Source of the DNA: Mesonia sp. HuA40
GTDB taxonomy: Bacteria > Bacteroidota > Bacteroidia > Flavobacteriales > Flavobacteriaceae
Direction: 5' to 3'
Assembly: GCF_008017835.1 (NCBI RefSeq)
Contig: NZ_VRLT01000021.1
Span: 62,001-126,000 of the forward strand
Length of the DNA stretch: 64,000 nt
Positions 18,140 to 26,790 of the stretch are shown here, one piece after another. Made by a program: the position numbers and the translations under genes. How positions within the stretch are numbered: position 1 is the first letter of the stretch; the number at the start of each line of letters is the position of its first letter. The notes below the pieces were generated by a model, which did no database searches, was not told the DNA's origin, and worked only from the letters and a program-made list of their open reading frames with translations.

Positions 18140-19573
18140 GCCAATAAAAGTGAGCAAACCATTTACTATCAATAATTCATAATTAAAATGATATCCACCT
18201 ATAAGTTCGGCAGGAATACTGCCAATGGCATAGGTGGTAATAACCGAAAGCACAGCAACAAGTGCCACCCACTTATCTTTTACTTGATGCTTAGTAAAAA
18301 TGCCAAATGTAAACAGTCCCAATAAGGGTCCATAGGTATAAGAAGCCGCTTTAAGCAAAAGATCAATTACACTAGAATCTAGCAAATATTTAAAGGCTAC
18401 AATAACTAAAATGAGTAGTAGGCTGATGAGTAGGTGTACTTTTTTTCTCAATTTTTTTTGCTGCATGGCCTGTTTTTTCTTTATATCGAGAAAATCTACA
18501 CAGAAACTTGTGGTTAATGAAGTTAACGCGCTATCTGCACTCGAGTAGGCGGCTGCAATTAAACCTAATATAAAAACAATTCCTAAACCTAATCCTAAAT
18601 CGCCGTTGAGCGCAATTTCAGGAAAAAGTAAATCTGTTTTTTCTTTTCCATCTAGAAGTGGTACAGCAATACCATTTTGTTCAGCATACATAAATAAAAG
18701 TGCTCCTAGTAAGAGGAACAAAATATTAATAGGGACAAATACTAAACTGTAAGACAGCATGTTTTTTTGAGCGTCTTTAAGGCTTTTGCAAGTCAGGTTT
18801 TTCTGCATCATGTCTTGGTCTAACCCTGTCATGCAAATGGTAATAAACATACCTCCTAAAAATGATTTCCAAAAATAATTTCGCTCTAGCCAACTATCAA
18901 AAAAGAAAGTTTTAGAATAGCTCTTTAGCTGTGTAGAAGAGAATAAATCGGTTAAAGTCCAATTCATTTCATAGATAATTGTAAAAATTGCAATACCTAC
19001 GGCCAGTAACATAAACAGGGTTTGTAGCGTATCGGTGTAAACAATAGTTTTTATTCCGCCTCGAGCGGTATATATCCAAATAAATGCAATAGATAAGGAA
19101 ACCGTGAAAATAAAAGGAACCCCCCATTTTTCAAAAATGAAATACTGCAAGACCGTGGCCACCAAAAAAAGTCTAAAAGCGGCACCTAATACGCGAGAAA
19201 TAAAGAAAAAAAACGCTCCGGTTTTGTAGCTAACCACTCCAAATCGTTGAGATAAATACTCATAAATTGAAGTGACATTGAGCCGGTAGTAAATAGGTAA
19301 GAGAATATATACAATAACTAAGTAACCAAATAAATAGCCCATTACCACCTGTAAATAACTAAACTGGGCATCTTTAACCCACCCAGGCACAGATATAAAA
19401 GTTACTCCAGAAAGTGAAGCCCCAATCATACCAAAAGCTACAACATACCAAGGAGATTGACCCTTTGCTTTAAAAAACGTCTCGTTACTATCATCTTTAC
19501 CTGTGAGATAAGAAATTAAAATTAGCACCCCAAAATAGGCTAGAATTAAAAACAAAATTGTGGTTGGCTGCAT
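18116..19573 (-). CDS. Sodium:solute symporter (SSS family)
   Basis: An inner-membrane transporter of the SSS/SSF family (PutP, SGLT), which uses the sodium gradient to bring in a small solute such as a sugar, amino acid, sialic acid or vitamin. The 485-residue protein shows about 13 hydrophobic segments. It has the family's early motif [23 protein letters not shown], and the sodium-site region [20 protein letters not shown]. The substrate cannot be read from the sequence, and the neighbours (CoA-binding protein, recR) give no clue. It is transcribed alone, divergently from recR. Confidence 0.92.
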   Translation of the reverse strand: MQPTTILFLILAYFGVLILISYLTGKDDSNETFFKAKGQSPWYVVAFGMIGASLSGVTFISVPGWVKDAQFSYLQVVMGYLFGYLVIVYILLPIYYRLNVTSIYEYLSQRFGVVSYKTGAFFFFISRVLGAAFRLFLVATVLQYFIFEKWGVPFIFTVSLSIAFIWIYTARGGIKTIVYTDTLQTLFMLLAVGIAIFTIIYEMNWTLTDLFSSTQLKSYSKTFFFDSWLERNYFWKSFLGGMFITICMTGLDQDMMQKNLTCKSLKDAQKNMLSYSLVFVPINILFLLLGALLFMYAEQNGIAVPLLDGKEKTDLLFPEIALNGDLGLGLGIVFILGLIAAAYSSADSALTSLTTSFCVDFLDIKKKQAMQQKKLRKKVHLLISLLLILVIVAFKYLLDSSVIDLLLKAASYTYGPLLGLFTFGIFTKHQVKDKWVALVAVLSVITTYAIGSIPAELIGGYHFNYELLIVNGLLTFIGLILIRRK

Positions 19574-19700
19574 GTTTTTTCTTACAAACTTAGTTTTTTC
19601 TGCAAATTACAAAGCTGTTGTTTAAATTAATTATTCACTTTACTTCGCTTTAAGCGGATTATTGGCAATTAACAATAAAAATAAATTGTATTTTTGACCT

Positions 19701-20318
19701 ATGGATTTTTCATCAAAGTTACTAGAGAAAGCTGTTGAAGAAATAGCTTTGTTGCCAGGAATAGGGAAGAGAACAGCGTTACGGTTAGCACTTCACTTGT
19801 TAAAGCAACCCGAGGAGCAAACCGTGCACTTGTCTAAAGCCTTGTTAGATTTAAAAACGCGAATTGTATTTTGTGAAAATTGTCATATGGTGAGCGACAC
19901 AAAAATCTGTTCGATTTGTGCCAATGTTAAAAGAGATAAATCGACCGTTTGTGTTGTAGAAGATGTTCGTGATGTAATGGCTATTGAAAATACCAGTCAA
20001 TATCAAGGTGTTTACCATGTTTTAGGAGGAAAGATAAATCCTATTGAAGGTATTGGTCCTGGCCAATTAAACATATCTTCTTTAGTGCAAAAAGTAAAAA
20101 ACGGTACGGTAGAGGAAGTTATTTTTGCGCTTTCAAGTACTATGGAAGGCGATACTACCAATTTTTATATCTATAAACAACTCGAAAATGAATCGGTAAA
20201 AACCTCTACAATTGCCAGAGGAATTGGCGTAGGAGACGAATTAGAATTTGCCGATGAAATTACACTAGGAAGAAGTATTTTACACCGCATACCTTTTGAA
20301 AACTCTCTTAAAAACTAA
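19701..20318 (+). CDS. recR: Recombination protein RecR
   Basis: With RecO it helps load RecA on single-stranded DNA during RecF-pathway gap repair. The 205-residue protein has the helix-hairpin-helix [18 protein letters not shown], the four-Cys zinc motif [16 protein letters not shown], and the Toprim domain starting at [14 protein letters not shown]. An exact -7 box TATTTTTG (19689-19696) ends four bases before the ATG, so the mRNA may be leaderless or nearly so. The glycosyltransferase gene follows after six bases. Confidence 0.97.
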   Translation: MDFSSKLLEKAVEEIALLPGIGKRTALRLALHLLKQPEEQTVHLSKALLDLKTRIVFCENCHMVSDTKICSICANVKRDKSTVCVVEDVRDVMAIENTSQYQGVYHVLGGKINPIEGIGPGQLNISSLVQKVKNGTVEEVIFALSSTMEGDTTNFYIYKQLENESVKTSTIARGIGVGDELEFADEITLGRSILHRIPFENSLKN

Positions 20319-20324
20319 GTGTAA

Positions 20325-21434
20325 ATGAAACTCTCTGTAGTTATTTTAAACTATAAGGTGCCTTACCATTTAATGCTGTGCCTAGATAGTGTAGAAAGAG
20401 CCATTAAAAACCTAGATGCAGAAATTATTGTAGTTGACAATAACTCAAAAGATGAAAGTGTGGCTTGGGTAAAGCGGTATTTTCCTAATGTGATTTGTAT
20501 TGAGAATTCTAATAATTCAGGATTTAGCAAAGGCAATAATTTAGGAATTAAACAAGCAAAAGGTACTTATATCTGCTTATTAAATCCAGACACGGTGGTG
20601 GGAGAAAATTGCTTTATAAATGCTTTAGCTTACGCTGAAAAGAATGATGATTTAGGAGCATTAGGAGTGCGTTTAATTAGCGGGACGGGAGAATACTTAA
20701 AAGAAAGTAAACGACAAGTACCCACGCCACGCGTGGCCCTCGAAAAGATGGTGGGTTATGATAAGAATTATTATCATTGGTTGCATTTTGCCAAAAACGG
20801 AAAAGTTCAGGTTTTGGTAGGTGCTTTTATGCTCATGAGAAAAGATCGGTACTGGGAAGTGGGTGGACTTGATGAAGATTATTTTATGTATGGAGAAGAT
20901 ATTGATTTGAGCTATAAGTTTTTAAAGAAGGGCTATCAAAATTATTATTTAGGTAGTGAGCGCGTAATTCACTTTAAAGGAGAAAGTACCGTAAAAGATA
21001 AAAAATACAGGGAGCGTTTTTTTGGGGCGATGCATTTGTTTTATAAAAAGCATTTTAAAGAAAAAAGTTTAGGCTTGATAAAACCTGGCTTAAAACTACT
21101 TGAGGGTCTTTATGTTATGAAAACACAACAAAGAAACAAGCCTCAAAACCTAAAACAGATACTCTGCATTGAAACCGAGGCAGAACACAATCGGGCAATA
21201 TCAAAACAAGTGGATTTACCACTGCACCTAGCCGATAAAAAATTGATTTTAAAGAAAGATTTTTATGCTAGCCTTATAGTAATAGAAGCAAAAGCATTGG
21301 CTTATGAAGAAATTATTTATTTAATCCAAAAACAAAAAGCTAAACAAAACCGTTTTAGACTAATCCCCTCAAATTTTAATTTTGCACTAGGAAGCGATTC
21401 AAGTTTCACTCAGGGTGAAATTATAAAATTTTGA
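20325..21434 (+). CDS. Family 2 glycosyltransferase
   Basis: A cytoplasmic, membrane-associated GT-A fold enzyme that transfers a sugar from a nucleotide donor, probably for surface polysaccharide. The 369-residue protein has the N-terminal motif LSVVILNYKVPYHL, VDNNSKDES, the metal-binding region LLNPDTVV, and GAFMLMRKDRYWEVGG followed by YGEDIDLSYKFLKKGY, as in rhamnosyltransferase-like (WbbL) members. The C-terminal 100 residues are variable. It sits six bases after recR, an arrangement with no obvious functional link. Donor and acceptor are unknown. Confidence 0.9.
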   Translation: MKLSVVILNYKVPYHLMLCLDSVERAIKNLDAEIIVVDNNSKDESVAWVKRYFPNVICIENSNNSGFSKGNNLGIKQAKGTYICLLNPDTVVGENCFINALAYAEKNDDLGALGVRLISGTGEYLKESKRQVPTPRVALEKMVGYDKNYYHWLHFAKNGKVQVLVGAFMLMRKDRYWEVGGLDEDYFMYGEDIDLSYKFLKKGYQNYYLGSERVIHFKGESTVKDKKYRERFFGAMHLFYKKHFKEKSLGLIKPGLKLLEGLYVMKTQQRNKPQNLKQILCIETEAEHNRAISKQVDLPLHLADKKLILKKDFYASLIVIEAKALAYEEIIYLIQKQKAKQNRFRLIPSNFNFALGSDSSFTQGEIIKF

Positions 21435-21510
21435 AAAACAATTATTCATATAGACTTATTTTGAGTAAATTCGCAACCATTAATAACAAAATCATCTTTA
21501 GAAAAAAGAT

Positions 21511-22824
21511 ATGGCAAAATTTGAACTAAAACTTCCGAAAATGGGAGAAAGCGTTGCAGAGGCAACCATTACCAATTGGCTAAAAGAAGTAGGCGATAAG
21601 ATAGAAGAAGATGAAGCAGTTTTAGAAATCGCAACAGATAAAGTAGATAGTGAGGTGCCTAGTGAAGTAGAAGGTACAATTGTAGAAAAATTGTTTGATG
21701 TAGATGATGTTGTCCAAGTCGGGCAAACCATTGCAATTATAGAGACCGATGCCGATGTAGCCGATGAAGCACCGTCTTCACCCGAGAATAACCAATCAGA
21801 AGGTTCATCTGAGAGTGAACAGGTGCAAGAGCAAATTAATCAAGTTCAAGATTCATTGGCGACCGACTTTGCCGAGAGCGATAAATTTTACTCTCCTTTG
21901 GTAAAAAGCATTGCTCAAAAAGAAGGAATAAGTGTTGCCGAATTAGATAAAATTAAAGGCTCCGGTTTGGAGGGTCGTGTTACAAAAAATGATATATTAG
22001 CTTATATCGAGAATAGATCGAGTGCCGTATCTGCACCGGCAGCTACATCTTCAAAACAGAATACTAGTGCCCAAGCTTCTGCACCAAAAACCAGCCTTCC
22101 TATTCCAAGTCAAGACGGTGATGAGATTGTTGAAATGACTAGAATGGGTAAAATGATTGCTCACCATATGGTGCAAAGCGTTCAAACCTCTGCTCACGTA
22201 CAATCATTTATCGAAGTGGATGTGACGAAGATCTGGAATTGGCGTAAGAAAAATAAAGATGCTTTCCAACAACGTGAGGGTGAAAAGCTAACTTTTACTC
22301 CAATCTTTATGGAAGCAGTTGCAAAAGCAATTAAAGATTTTCCGTTGATTAATATTTCTGTAGATGGAGATAAAATTATCAAAAGAAAAAATATCAATCT
22401 TGGTATGGCGGCCGCTTTACCAGATGGTAACCTTATTGTGCCAGTAATCAAACATGCCGATCAATTAAACTTAGTTGGTATGGCCAAAGCTGTAAACGAT
22501 TTAGCCAACCGCGCTCGAGCAGGTAAATTAAAACCAGACGACACCCAAGGTGGAACTTACACCGTTACTAATGTAGGTACTTTTGGGAGCATCATGGGGA
22601 CCCCAATAATCAATCAACCTCAAGTTGCTATTTTGGCCTTGGGAGCAATCCGTAAAATGCCTGCTGTTGTTGAAACACCAGACGGTGACTTTATAGGTAT
22701 TCGCTATAAGATGTTCTTGTCGCATAGCTATGACCACCGCGTAGTAAATGGAGCTTTAGGTGGGCAGTTTGTGCAAAGGGTAGCGCAATATCTAGAAGGT
22801 TTTGATGAAAATAGAAGTATATAA
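21511..22824 (+). CDS. 2-oxo acid dehydrogenase E2 component (dihydrolipoamide acyltransferase)
   Basis: The core acyltransferase of a 2-oxo acid dehydrogenase complex, probably of the branched-chain type. The 437-residue protein has one lipoyl domain with the lipoylated Lys44 in EIATDKVDSEV, an E3/E1-binding domain around 125-160 (YSPLVKSIAQKEGISVAELD), Ala/Ser/Thr-rich linkers and the catalytic domain. The catalytic motif, normally HRxxDG, reads DHRVVNGA, with Asn in place of Asp. No E1 or E3 gene is adjacent. It may instead form the E2 of the 2-oxoglutarate or branched-chain complex, which motif reading cannot separate. Confidence 0.9.
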   Translation: MAKFELKLPKMGESVAEATITNWLKEVGDKIEEDEAVLEIATDKVDSEVPSEVEGTIVEKLFDVDDVVQVGQTIAIIETDADVADEAPSSPENNQSEGSSESEQVQEQINQVQDSLATDFAESDKFYSPLVKSIAQKEGISVAELDKIKGSGLEGRVTKNDILAYIENRSSAVSAPAATSSKQNTSAQASAPKTSLPIPSQDGDEIVEMTRMGKMIAHHMVQSVQTSAHVQSFIEVDVTKIWNWRKKNKDAFQQREGEKLTFTPIFMEAVAKAIKDFPLINISVDGDKIIKRKNINLGMAAALPDGNLIVPVIKHADQLNLVGMAKAVNDLANRARAGKLKPDDTQGGTYTVTNVGTFGSIMGTPIINQPQVAILALGAIRKMPAVVETPDGDFIGIRYKMFLSHSYDHRVVNGALGGQFVQRVAQYLEGFDENRSI

Positions 22825-22845
22825 ATTTAATTAATATTATAAAAG

Positions 22846-22875
22846 AAACCGTTTGCTTTGGCAAGCGGTTTTTTT
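22846..22875 (+). terminator. Terminator after the E2 gene
   Basis: An 11-bp stem with one G-U pair (22846-22856 with 22861-22871), a four-base loop and a T run. Confidence 0.9.
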
Positions 22876-22964
22876 GTTTAAATGAATAAATTATAAAAGT
22901 AATTAAACCCATTAATAGCACTTTTATTTTTAATATTGTTATTTTTGAAAATAAACACTAGACT

Positions 22965-23741
22965 ATGAATTTAAGGTTAACAAAACCCATTTGCTTTTTT
23001 GATTTAGAAACTACAGGAACGCAAATAGCAAAAGATAGAATTGTAGAAATTGCAGTTTTAAAGGTTTATCCCAATTCTAATAAAGAAAGTATTTGTTGGC
23101 GTGTTAATCCAGAAATGCCTATTCCTGCAGAAGTTACTAAAATACATGGTATTTCTGATGAAGATGTAGTTAATGAACCCACCTTTAAAGAAAGAGCTAA
23201 AGCATTATATGACATGATAAGAGGTTGTGATTTAGGCGGTTATAACAGTAATCGATTTGACATACCTTTATTAGCTGAAGAGTTTTTGCGGGCAGGCGTC
23301 GATTTCGATATAAAAAGTTCCTTGGCAATAGACGTGCAAACCATTTTCCATAAAAAGGAGAAGCGAACCTTAGAAGCAGCCTATAAATTTTATTGCAATA
23401 AAGAACTTATTGATGCTCATAGTGCCGAGGCTGATACCTTAGCAACTTTTGAAGTGCTAGAATCTCAATTAGAGCGTTATCCAGATTTAGAGAATAACAC
23501 TGAGTGGTTAGCTAATTTTAGCGCACATAAAAAATTTGTAGACTTTGCTGGGTTTATAGCTTACAATAAAAAACAAGAGGAGGTTTTTACATTTGGTAAA
23601 CATAAAGGTAAAAAGGTAGAAGAGGTTTTTGAGAAAGAACCAGGATATTACGGGTGGATTCAAAATGCTGATTTCCCGTTATACACCAAGAAAGTTCTTA
23701 CCGCCATTAAATTGCGCAAACTGACTCAAAAACTGAATTAA
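22965..23741 (+). CDS. 3'-5' exonuclease (DnaQ/DEDDh family) with DUF3820-like tail
   Basis: A 258-residue nuclease of the family that includes the DNA polymerase III epsilon subunit. The catalytic residues are D13 and E15 (FFDLETTGT), D99 in YNSNRFD, and H152 and D157 in AHSAEAD, so it is the DEDDh type. After about residue 200 it has a separate small module (FTFGKHKGKKVEEVF, then YYGWIQNADFP) like the DUF3820 protein encoded at 46143-46382. It may proofread or trim DNA or RNA ends. It starts a tightly spaced run with the FAH, HPt and cinA genes. TATTTTTG at 22940-22947 is a likely -7 box. Confidence 0.9.
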   Translation: MNLRLTKPICFFDLETTGTQIAKDRIVEIAVLKVYPNSNKESICWRVNPEMPIPAEVTKIHGISDEDVVNEPTFKERAKALYDMIRGCDLGGYNSNRFDIPLLAEEFLRAGVDFDIKSSLAIDVQTIFHKKEKRTLEAAYKFYCNKELIDAHSAEADTLATFEVLESQLERYPDLENNTEWLANFSAHKKFVDFAGFIAYNKKQEEVFTFGKHKGKKVEEVFEKEPGYYGWIQNADFPLYTKKVLTAIKLRKLTQKLN

Positions 23742-23743
23742 GT

Positions 23744-24358
23744 ATGAAGATTATTTGTGTAGGCAGAAATTATACAGATCATATCCAAGAGTTGGAGAAT
23801 CAAAGGCCAGCTGCTCCGGTTTTATTTCTAAAACCAGACTCGGCAATACTACTCAAAAAACAAGCTTTTTTTATACCAGATTTTTCTAATGAAATTCACC
23901 ATGAGGTGGAGCTATTGGTTAAAATTAAAAAAGTAGGTAAACACATACAAAAAAAGTTTGCACATAAATATTATGATGAAATAGGTCTGGGAATAGATTT
24001 TACTGCTAGGGATTTACAAAAACAACTAAAAAAAGAAGGTTTACCTTGGGAAAAAGCAAAAGCCTTCGATGGATCAGCTGTAATCGCAGAAAAATGGATG
24101 CATAAAGCTGAGATTAAAAATTTTGATCAAATTTCATTTAAGCTAAAGAAGAATAACGAGACGGTTCAGGAGGGTAATTCGGCGCAGATGCTCTATAAAA
24201 TAGATGAGTTAATCGAATATATTTCAAGTTATTTTACTTTAAAAATTGGAGATATTATTTTTACAGGAACTCCTGCGGGGGTTGGTAAGGTAAATCCAGG
24301 AGATACCCTCGAAGGATTCCTAGAAAAAATGTCCTTTTTTAAGGTAAATATCAAGTAA
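23744..24358 (+). CDS. Fumarylacetoacetate hydrolase family protein
   Basis: A short (204-residue) FAH-fold enzyme, of the size of acylpyruvases and 2-hydroxyhepta-2,4-diene-1,7-dioate isomerases. The metal site is visible as E54 and E56 in HHEVEL and D85 in GIDFTARD, with FTGTPAGVGKVNPGD near the C-terminus. The enzymes hydrolyse or decarboxylate small 2-oxo dicarboxylates; a housekeeping oxaloacetate decarboxylase or acylpyruvate hydrolase role is plausible. The start is two bases past the exonuclease stop. Confidence 0.9.
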   Translation: MKIICVGRNYTDHIQELENQRPAAPVLFLKPDSAILLKKQAFFIPDFSNEIHHEVELLVKIKKVGKHIQKKFAHKYYDEIGLGIDFTARDLQKQLKKEGLPWEKAKAFDGSAVIAEKWMHKAEIKNFDQISFKLKKNNETVQEGNSAQMLYKIDELIEYISSYFTLKIGDIIFTGTPAGVGKVNPGDTLEGFLEKMSFFKVNIK

Positions 24359-24359
24359 C

Positions 24360-24701
24360 ATGAAATTATATAATTTAGACGATGTGCGGGAAATGGCCGC
24401 TGGAGATAGCGATTTTATTAAAGAAATTGTACACGCTTTTCTCGAGGAAGTCCCTATTGATATTACCCAACTTTATGAGGCCGTTCAAAATGAAAATAAA
24501 CCCATGGTGTATGCGATTGCCCATAAAGTTAAACCAAATCTTCAATTGTTTGGTTTAGGATTAAGTCATGAAATTAAACAACTTGAAGGTTGGGGTAAGG
24601 AGCAAGAGTCTTATCGTGAAGATGAAATTTTGGCCATCGCAAGAAGGGTGAAAGACACGGTATTAATGGCTACCGAAGCACTCCATAAAGAGTTAGATTA
24701 A
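24360..24701 (+). CDS. Stand-alone HPt phosphotransfer protein
   Basis: A 113-residue, mostly helical protein with the histidine phosphotransfer signature YAIAHKVKPNLQLFGL. H55 is the expected phospho-acceptor and K57 and P59 the usual followers. Such proteins shuttle phosphate between hybrid histidine kinases and response regulators. No kinase or regulator gene is close by; it is squeezed between the FAH and cinA genes, with spacings of one and five bases. Confidence 0.85.
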   Translation: MKLYNLDDVREMAAGDSDFIKEIVHAFLEEVPIDITQLYEAVQNENKPMVYAIAHKVKPNLQLFGLGLSHEIKQLEGWGKEQESYREDEILAIARRVKDTVLMATEALHKELD

Positions 24702-24706
24702 ATTTT

Positions 24707-25954
24707 ATGAATGCAGAGATTATTACTATAGGAGACGAAATTCTTATAGGTCAAATCACAGATACCAACTCCGCTTTCTTAGCTCAAGAACTTAATAAAA
24801 TTGGTGTTGAGGTAACTCAAATTACTTCTATTCAAGATCATCCTACCCATATTTTTAATGCGCTTAAAAAAGCCGAAGCCTATAACCAGATAATTATTAT
24901 TACAGGAGGTTTAGGGCCAACTAAAGATGATAAAACCAAAGAGACGCTCTGTAATTATTTTCAAGACGAACTGGTCGAAAATCATGAGATGCTTAGCCAT
25001 ATAGAGGATCTATTTGAAAAATATATTGAAACTTCTTCAATCTCAAAACTTAACCGAGATCAGGCTTATATACCGTCAAAGGCAATTGCTTTAAAAAATG
25101 AATTTGGTACAGCACCAGGAATGTGGTTTTTTGAAAATGGAAAAGTTTACATTTCAATGCCAGGGGTACCGTATGAAATGAAAAATATTTTCACTAAAGA
25201 AGCTTTGCCTCGATTGGCTAAAACTTTTGAACGCCCCTATATTATACATAAAACAGCTTTAACTTATGGAGTAGGCGAGAGTACATTAGCTAAACTAATT
25301 GAAGATTGGGAAAACAATTTACCTTCTTTTATTAAATTGGCTTATCTGCCAAGTTTAGGAAAAGTTCGCTTGCGTTTAAGTGCTAGAGGAGGAAATAAAG
25401 AAATTTTAGAACAAACACTAGAGGAGGCATTTAAAAATTTAAAAAGCTATATTGGCGGATATATAAAAGGATTTGAAGGAGAAACTAGTATCGAAGAAGA
25501 AATAGCGAGTAAGTTCAATCTGAAAAATCAGTATTTGGCGCTGGCAGAAAGCTGTACAGGTGGTCAAATAGCCTCAAGCTTAGTAAATGTCCCAGGTGCT
25601 AGTTCTTACTTTCTAGCGGGTTTGGTAACCTATGCTACCCAAATGAAAATAGACTTACTCAAGATAGAAGAGTCGATAATTCAAAAGTACTCCGTAGTTA
25701 GTAAAGAGGTGACCTTAGAAATGGCTAAAAAAGTAAAACAGCAAACAGGGGCTGATGTCGCTCTGGCTACTACAGGAAATGCAGGGCCAACCAAAGGAGA
25801 TAGTCAAGCTGATATCGGTCAAGTTTATATTGCCTTAGTTGCACCTGGAGTAGAAAAAGTATTTAGTTTTCTTTGGAAAAAAAATAGAGAAAAGGTTATT
25901 GAAAAGGCAGTGGTTAAGGCCCAACAAATATTATTAGAAGAAAATTGGAATTAA
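24707..25954 (+). CDS. cinA: CinA family protein (NMN deamidase / competence-damage protein)
   Basis: A 415-residue two-domain protein. The N-terminal molybdopterin-binding-like (COG1058) domain begins MNAEIITIGDEILIGQITDTN and includes TGGLGPTKDDKTKE; its members hydrolyse ADP-ribose-type compounds. The C-terminal CinA domain (about 255-415) has LAESCTGGQIAS and ATTGNAGPTKGD and is linked to NMN deamidation in NAD recycling. It ends the exonuclease-FAH-HPt-cinA run. Confidence 0.94.
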   Translation: MNAEIITIGDEILIGQITDTNSAFLAQELNKIGVEVTQITSIQDHPTHIFNALKKAEAYNQIIIITGGLGPTKDDKTKETLCNYFQDELVENHEMLSHIEDLFEKYIETSSISKLNRDQAYIPSKAIALKNEFGTAPGMWFFENGKVYISMPGVPYEMKNIFTKEALPRLAKTFERPYIIHKTALTYGVGESTLAKLIEDWENNLPSFIKLAYLPSLGKVRLRLSARGGNKEILEQTLEEAFKNLKSYIGGYIKGFEGETSIEEEIASKFNLKNQYLALAESCTGGQIASSLVNVPGASSYFLAGLVTYATQMKIDLLKIEESIIQKYSVVSKEVTLEMAKKVKQQTGADVALATTGNAGPTKGDSQADIGQVYIALVAPGVEKVFSFLWKKNREKVIEKAVVKAQQILLEENWN

Positions 25955-25970
25955 ATCTTTGAAATTGTTG

Positions 25971-25998
25971 TTTGTTTCGAGATAATGTTGTTAATTTG
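25971..25998 (+). promoter_or_regulatory. Candidate promoter of rpmB-rpmG
   Basis: TTTG at 25971-25974, a 17-base spacer and TAATTTG (25992-25998), one base short of the TAnnTTTG box, 37 bases before the rpmB start. Confidence 0.4.
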
Positions 25999-26035
25999 CA
26001 ACCTGTTTTGAATAACGCGATAAAGATTAGAAAAC

Positions 26036-26275
26036 ATGTCAAGAGTTTGTGAACTTACGGGAAAGAAAGCGATGGTAGGAAATAACGTTTCTCACGCTAT
26101 GAATAAAACAAAACGTAAATTTAAAGCCAATTTGGTTAAAAAACGTTTTTACATCCCAGAAGAGGATAAGTGGGTTACTTTGAAAGTGTCTACTTCTGCA
26201 TTAAAAAATATTAACAAAAGAGGAATCTCTGCTGTCATTAAAGAAGCTAGAGAAAAAGGTTTCTTAACCAAGTAA
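26036..26275 (+). CDS. rpmB: 50S ribosomal protein L28 (bL28)
   Basis: A 79-residue basic large-subunit protein. It begins MSRVCELTGKKAMVGNNVSHA and has the conserved NKTKRKFKANLVKKRF. It leads a three-gene ribosomal unit with rpmG and the DUF4295 gene. Confidence 0.97.
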   Translation: MSRVCELTGKKAMVGNNVSHAMNKTKRKFKANLVKKRFYIPEEDKWVTLKVSTSALKNINKRGISAVIKEAREKGFLTK

Positions 26276-26301
26276 TCTTGAATCTTTAAAATCATAGAGC
26301 A

Positions 26302-26484
26302 ATGGCAAAGAAAGGAAATAGAGTACAAGTAATTCTTGAATGTACAGAGCATAAAGCAACTGGTAAGCCAGGTACATCTAGATATATCACAACTAAAAAT
26401 AAAAAAAACACGCCGGATAGAATGGAGTTAAAGAAATTTAACCCTATTTTAAATAAAATGACGGTTCATAAAGAAATAAAGTAA
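26302..26484 (+). CDS. rpmG: 50S ribosomal protein L33 (bL33)
   Basis: A 60-residue large-subunit protein with the typical [13 protein letters not shown] start and [21 protein letters not shown] core. The zinc cysteines of the C+ form are absent except for one, so it is a C- type L33. It lies 26 bases after rpmB. Confidence 0.96.
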   Translation: MAKKGNRVQVILECTEHKATGKPGTSRYITTKNKKNTPDRMELKKFNPILNKMTVHKEIK

Positions 26485-26490
26485 TAAGTT

Positions 26491-26640
26491 ATGGCAAAGA
26501 AATCGGTAGCATCGTTACAAACAGGATCAAAAAGACTTACCAAAGCTATAAAAATGGTTAAGTCTCCAAAAACAGGAGCATATACTTTTGTTGAGGCAAT
26601 TATGGCGCCAGAACAAGTGAAAGATTATCTTAAGAAATAA
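26491..26640 (+). CDS. DUF4295 protein, Bacteroidetes-specific and ribosome-linked
   Basis: A 49-residue very basic protein from ATG 26491 to TAA 26640, six bases after rpmG. It begins MAKKSVASLQTGSKRLTKAI and contains MVKSPKTGAYTF. This is the DUF4295 family, which as I recall follows rpmB-rpmG throughout Bacteroidetes. Its size, charge and position strongly suggest a ribosomal protein. A lineage-specific large-subunit protein (named bL38) was reported in the Flavobacterium johnsoniae ribosome structure; whether this gene is that protein I cannot confirm here. Confidence 0.9.
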   Translation: MAKKSVASLQTGSKRLTKAIKMVKSPKTGAYTFVEAIMAPEQVKDYLKK

Positions 26641-26661
26641 GAATAACTTAACACAATATAT

Positions 26662-26693
26662 AAACCGTCTTGCTAAATCAAGACGGTTTTTTT
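26662..26693 (+). terminator. Terminator of the rpmB-rpmG-DUF4295 unit
   Basis: A perfect 11-bp stem AAACCGTCTTG / CAAGACGGTTT (26662-26672 with 26679-26689), a six-base loop and a T run. Confidence 0.93.
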
Positions 26694-26724
26694 AATTTAT
26701 GTAACTCGTATATTTTAGCATTAT

Positions 26725-26757
26725 TTTGGTTTTCATTGAATAAAAAAGCTAACTTTG
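26725..26757 (+). promoter_or_regulatory. Promoter of ftsY
   Basis: TTTG (26725-26728), a 21-base spacer and TAACTTTG (26750-26757), an exact TAnnTTTG box, 33 bases before the ftsY ATG. Confidence 0.6.
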
Positions 26758-26790
26758 AGTTTTTAAAATTACACCTCTAATAATTCTGTC

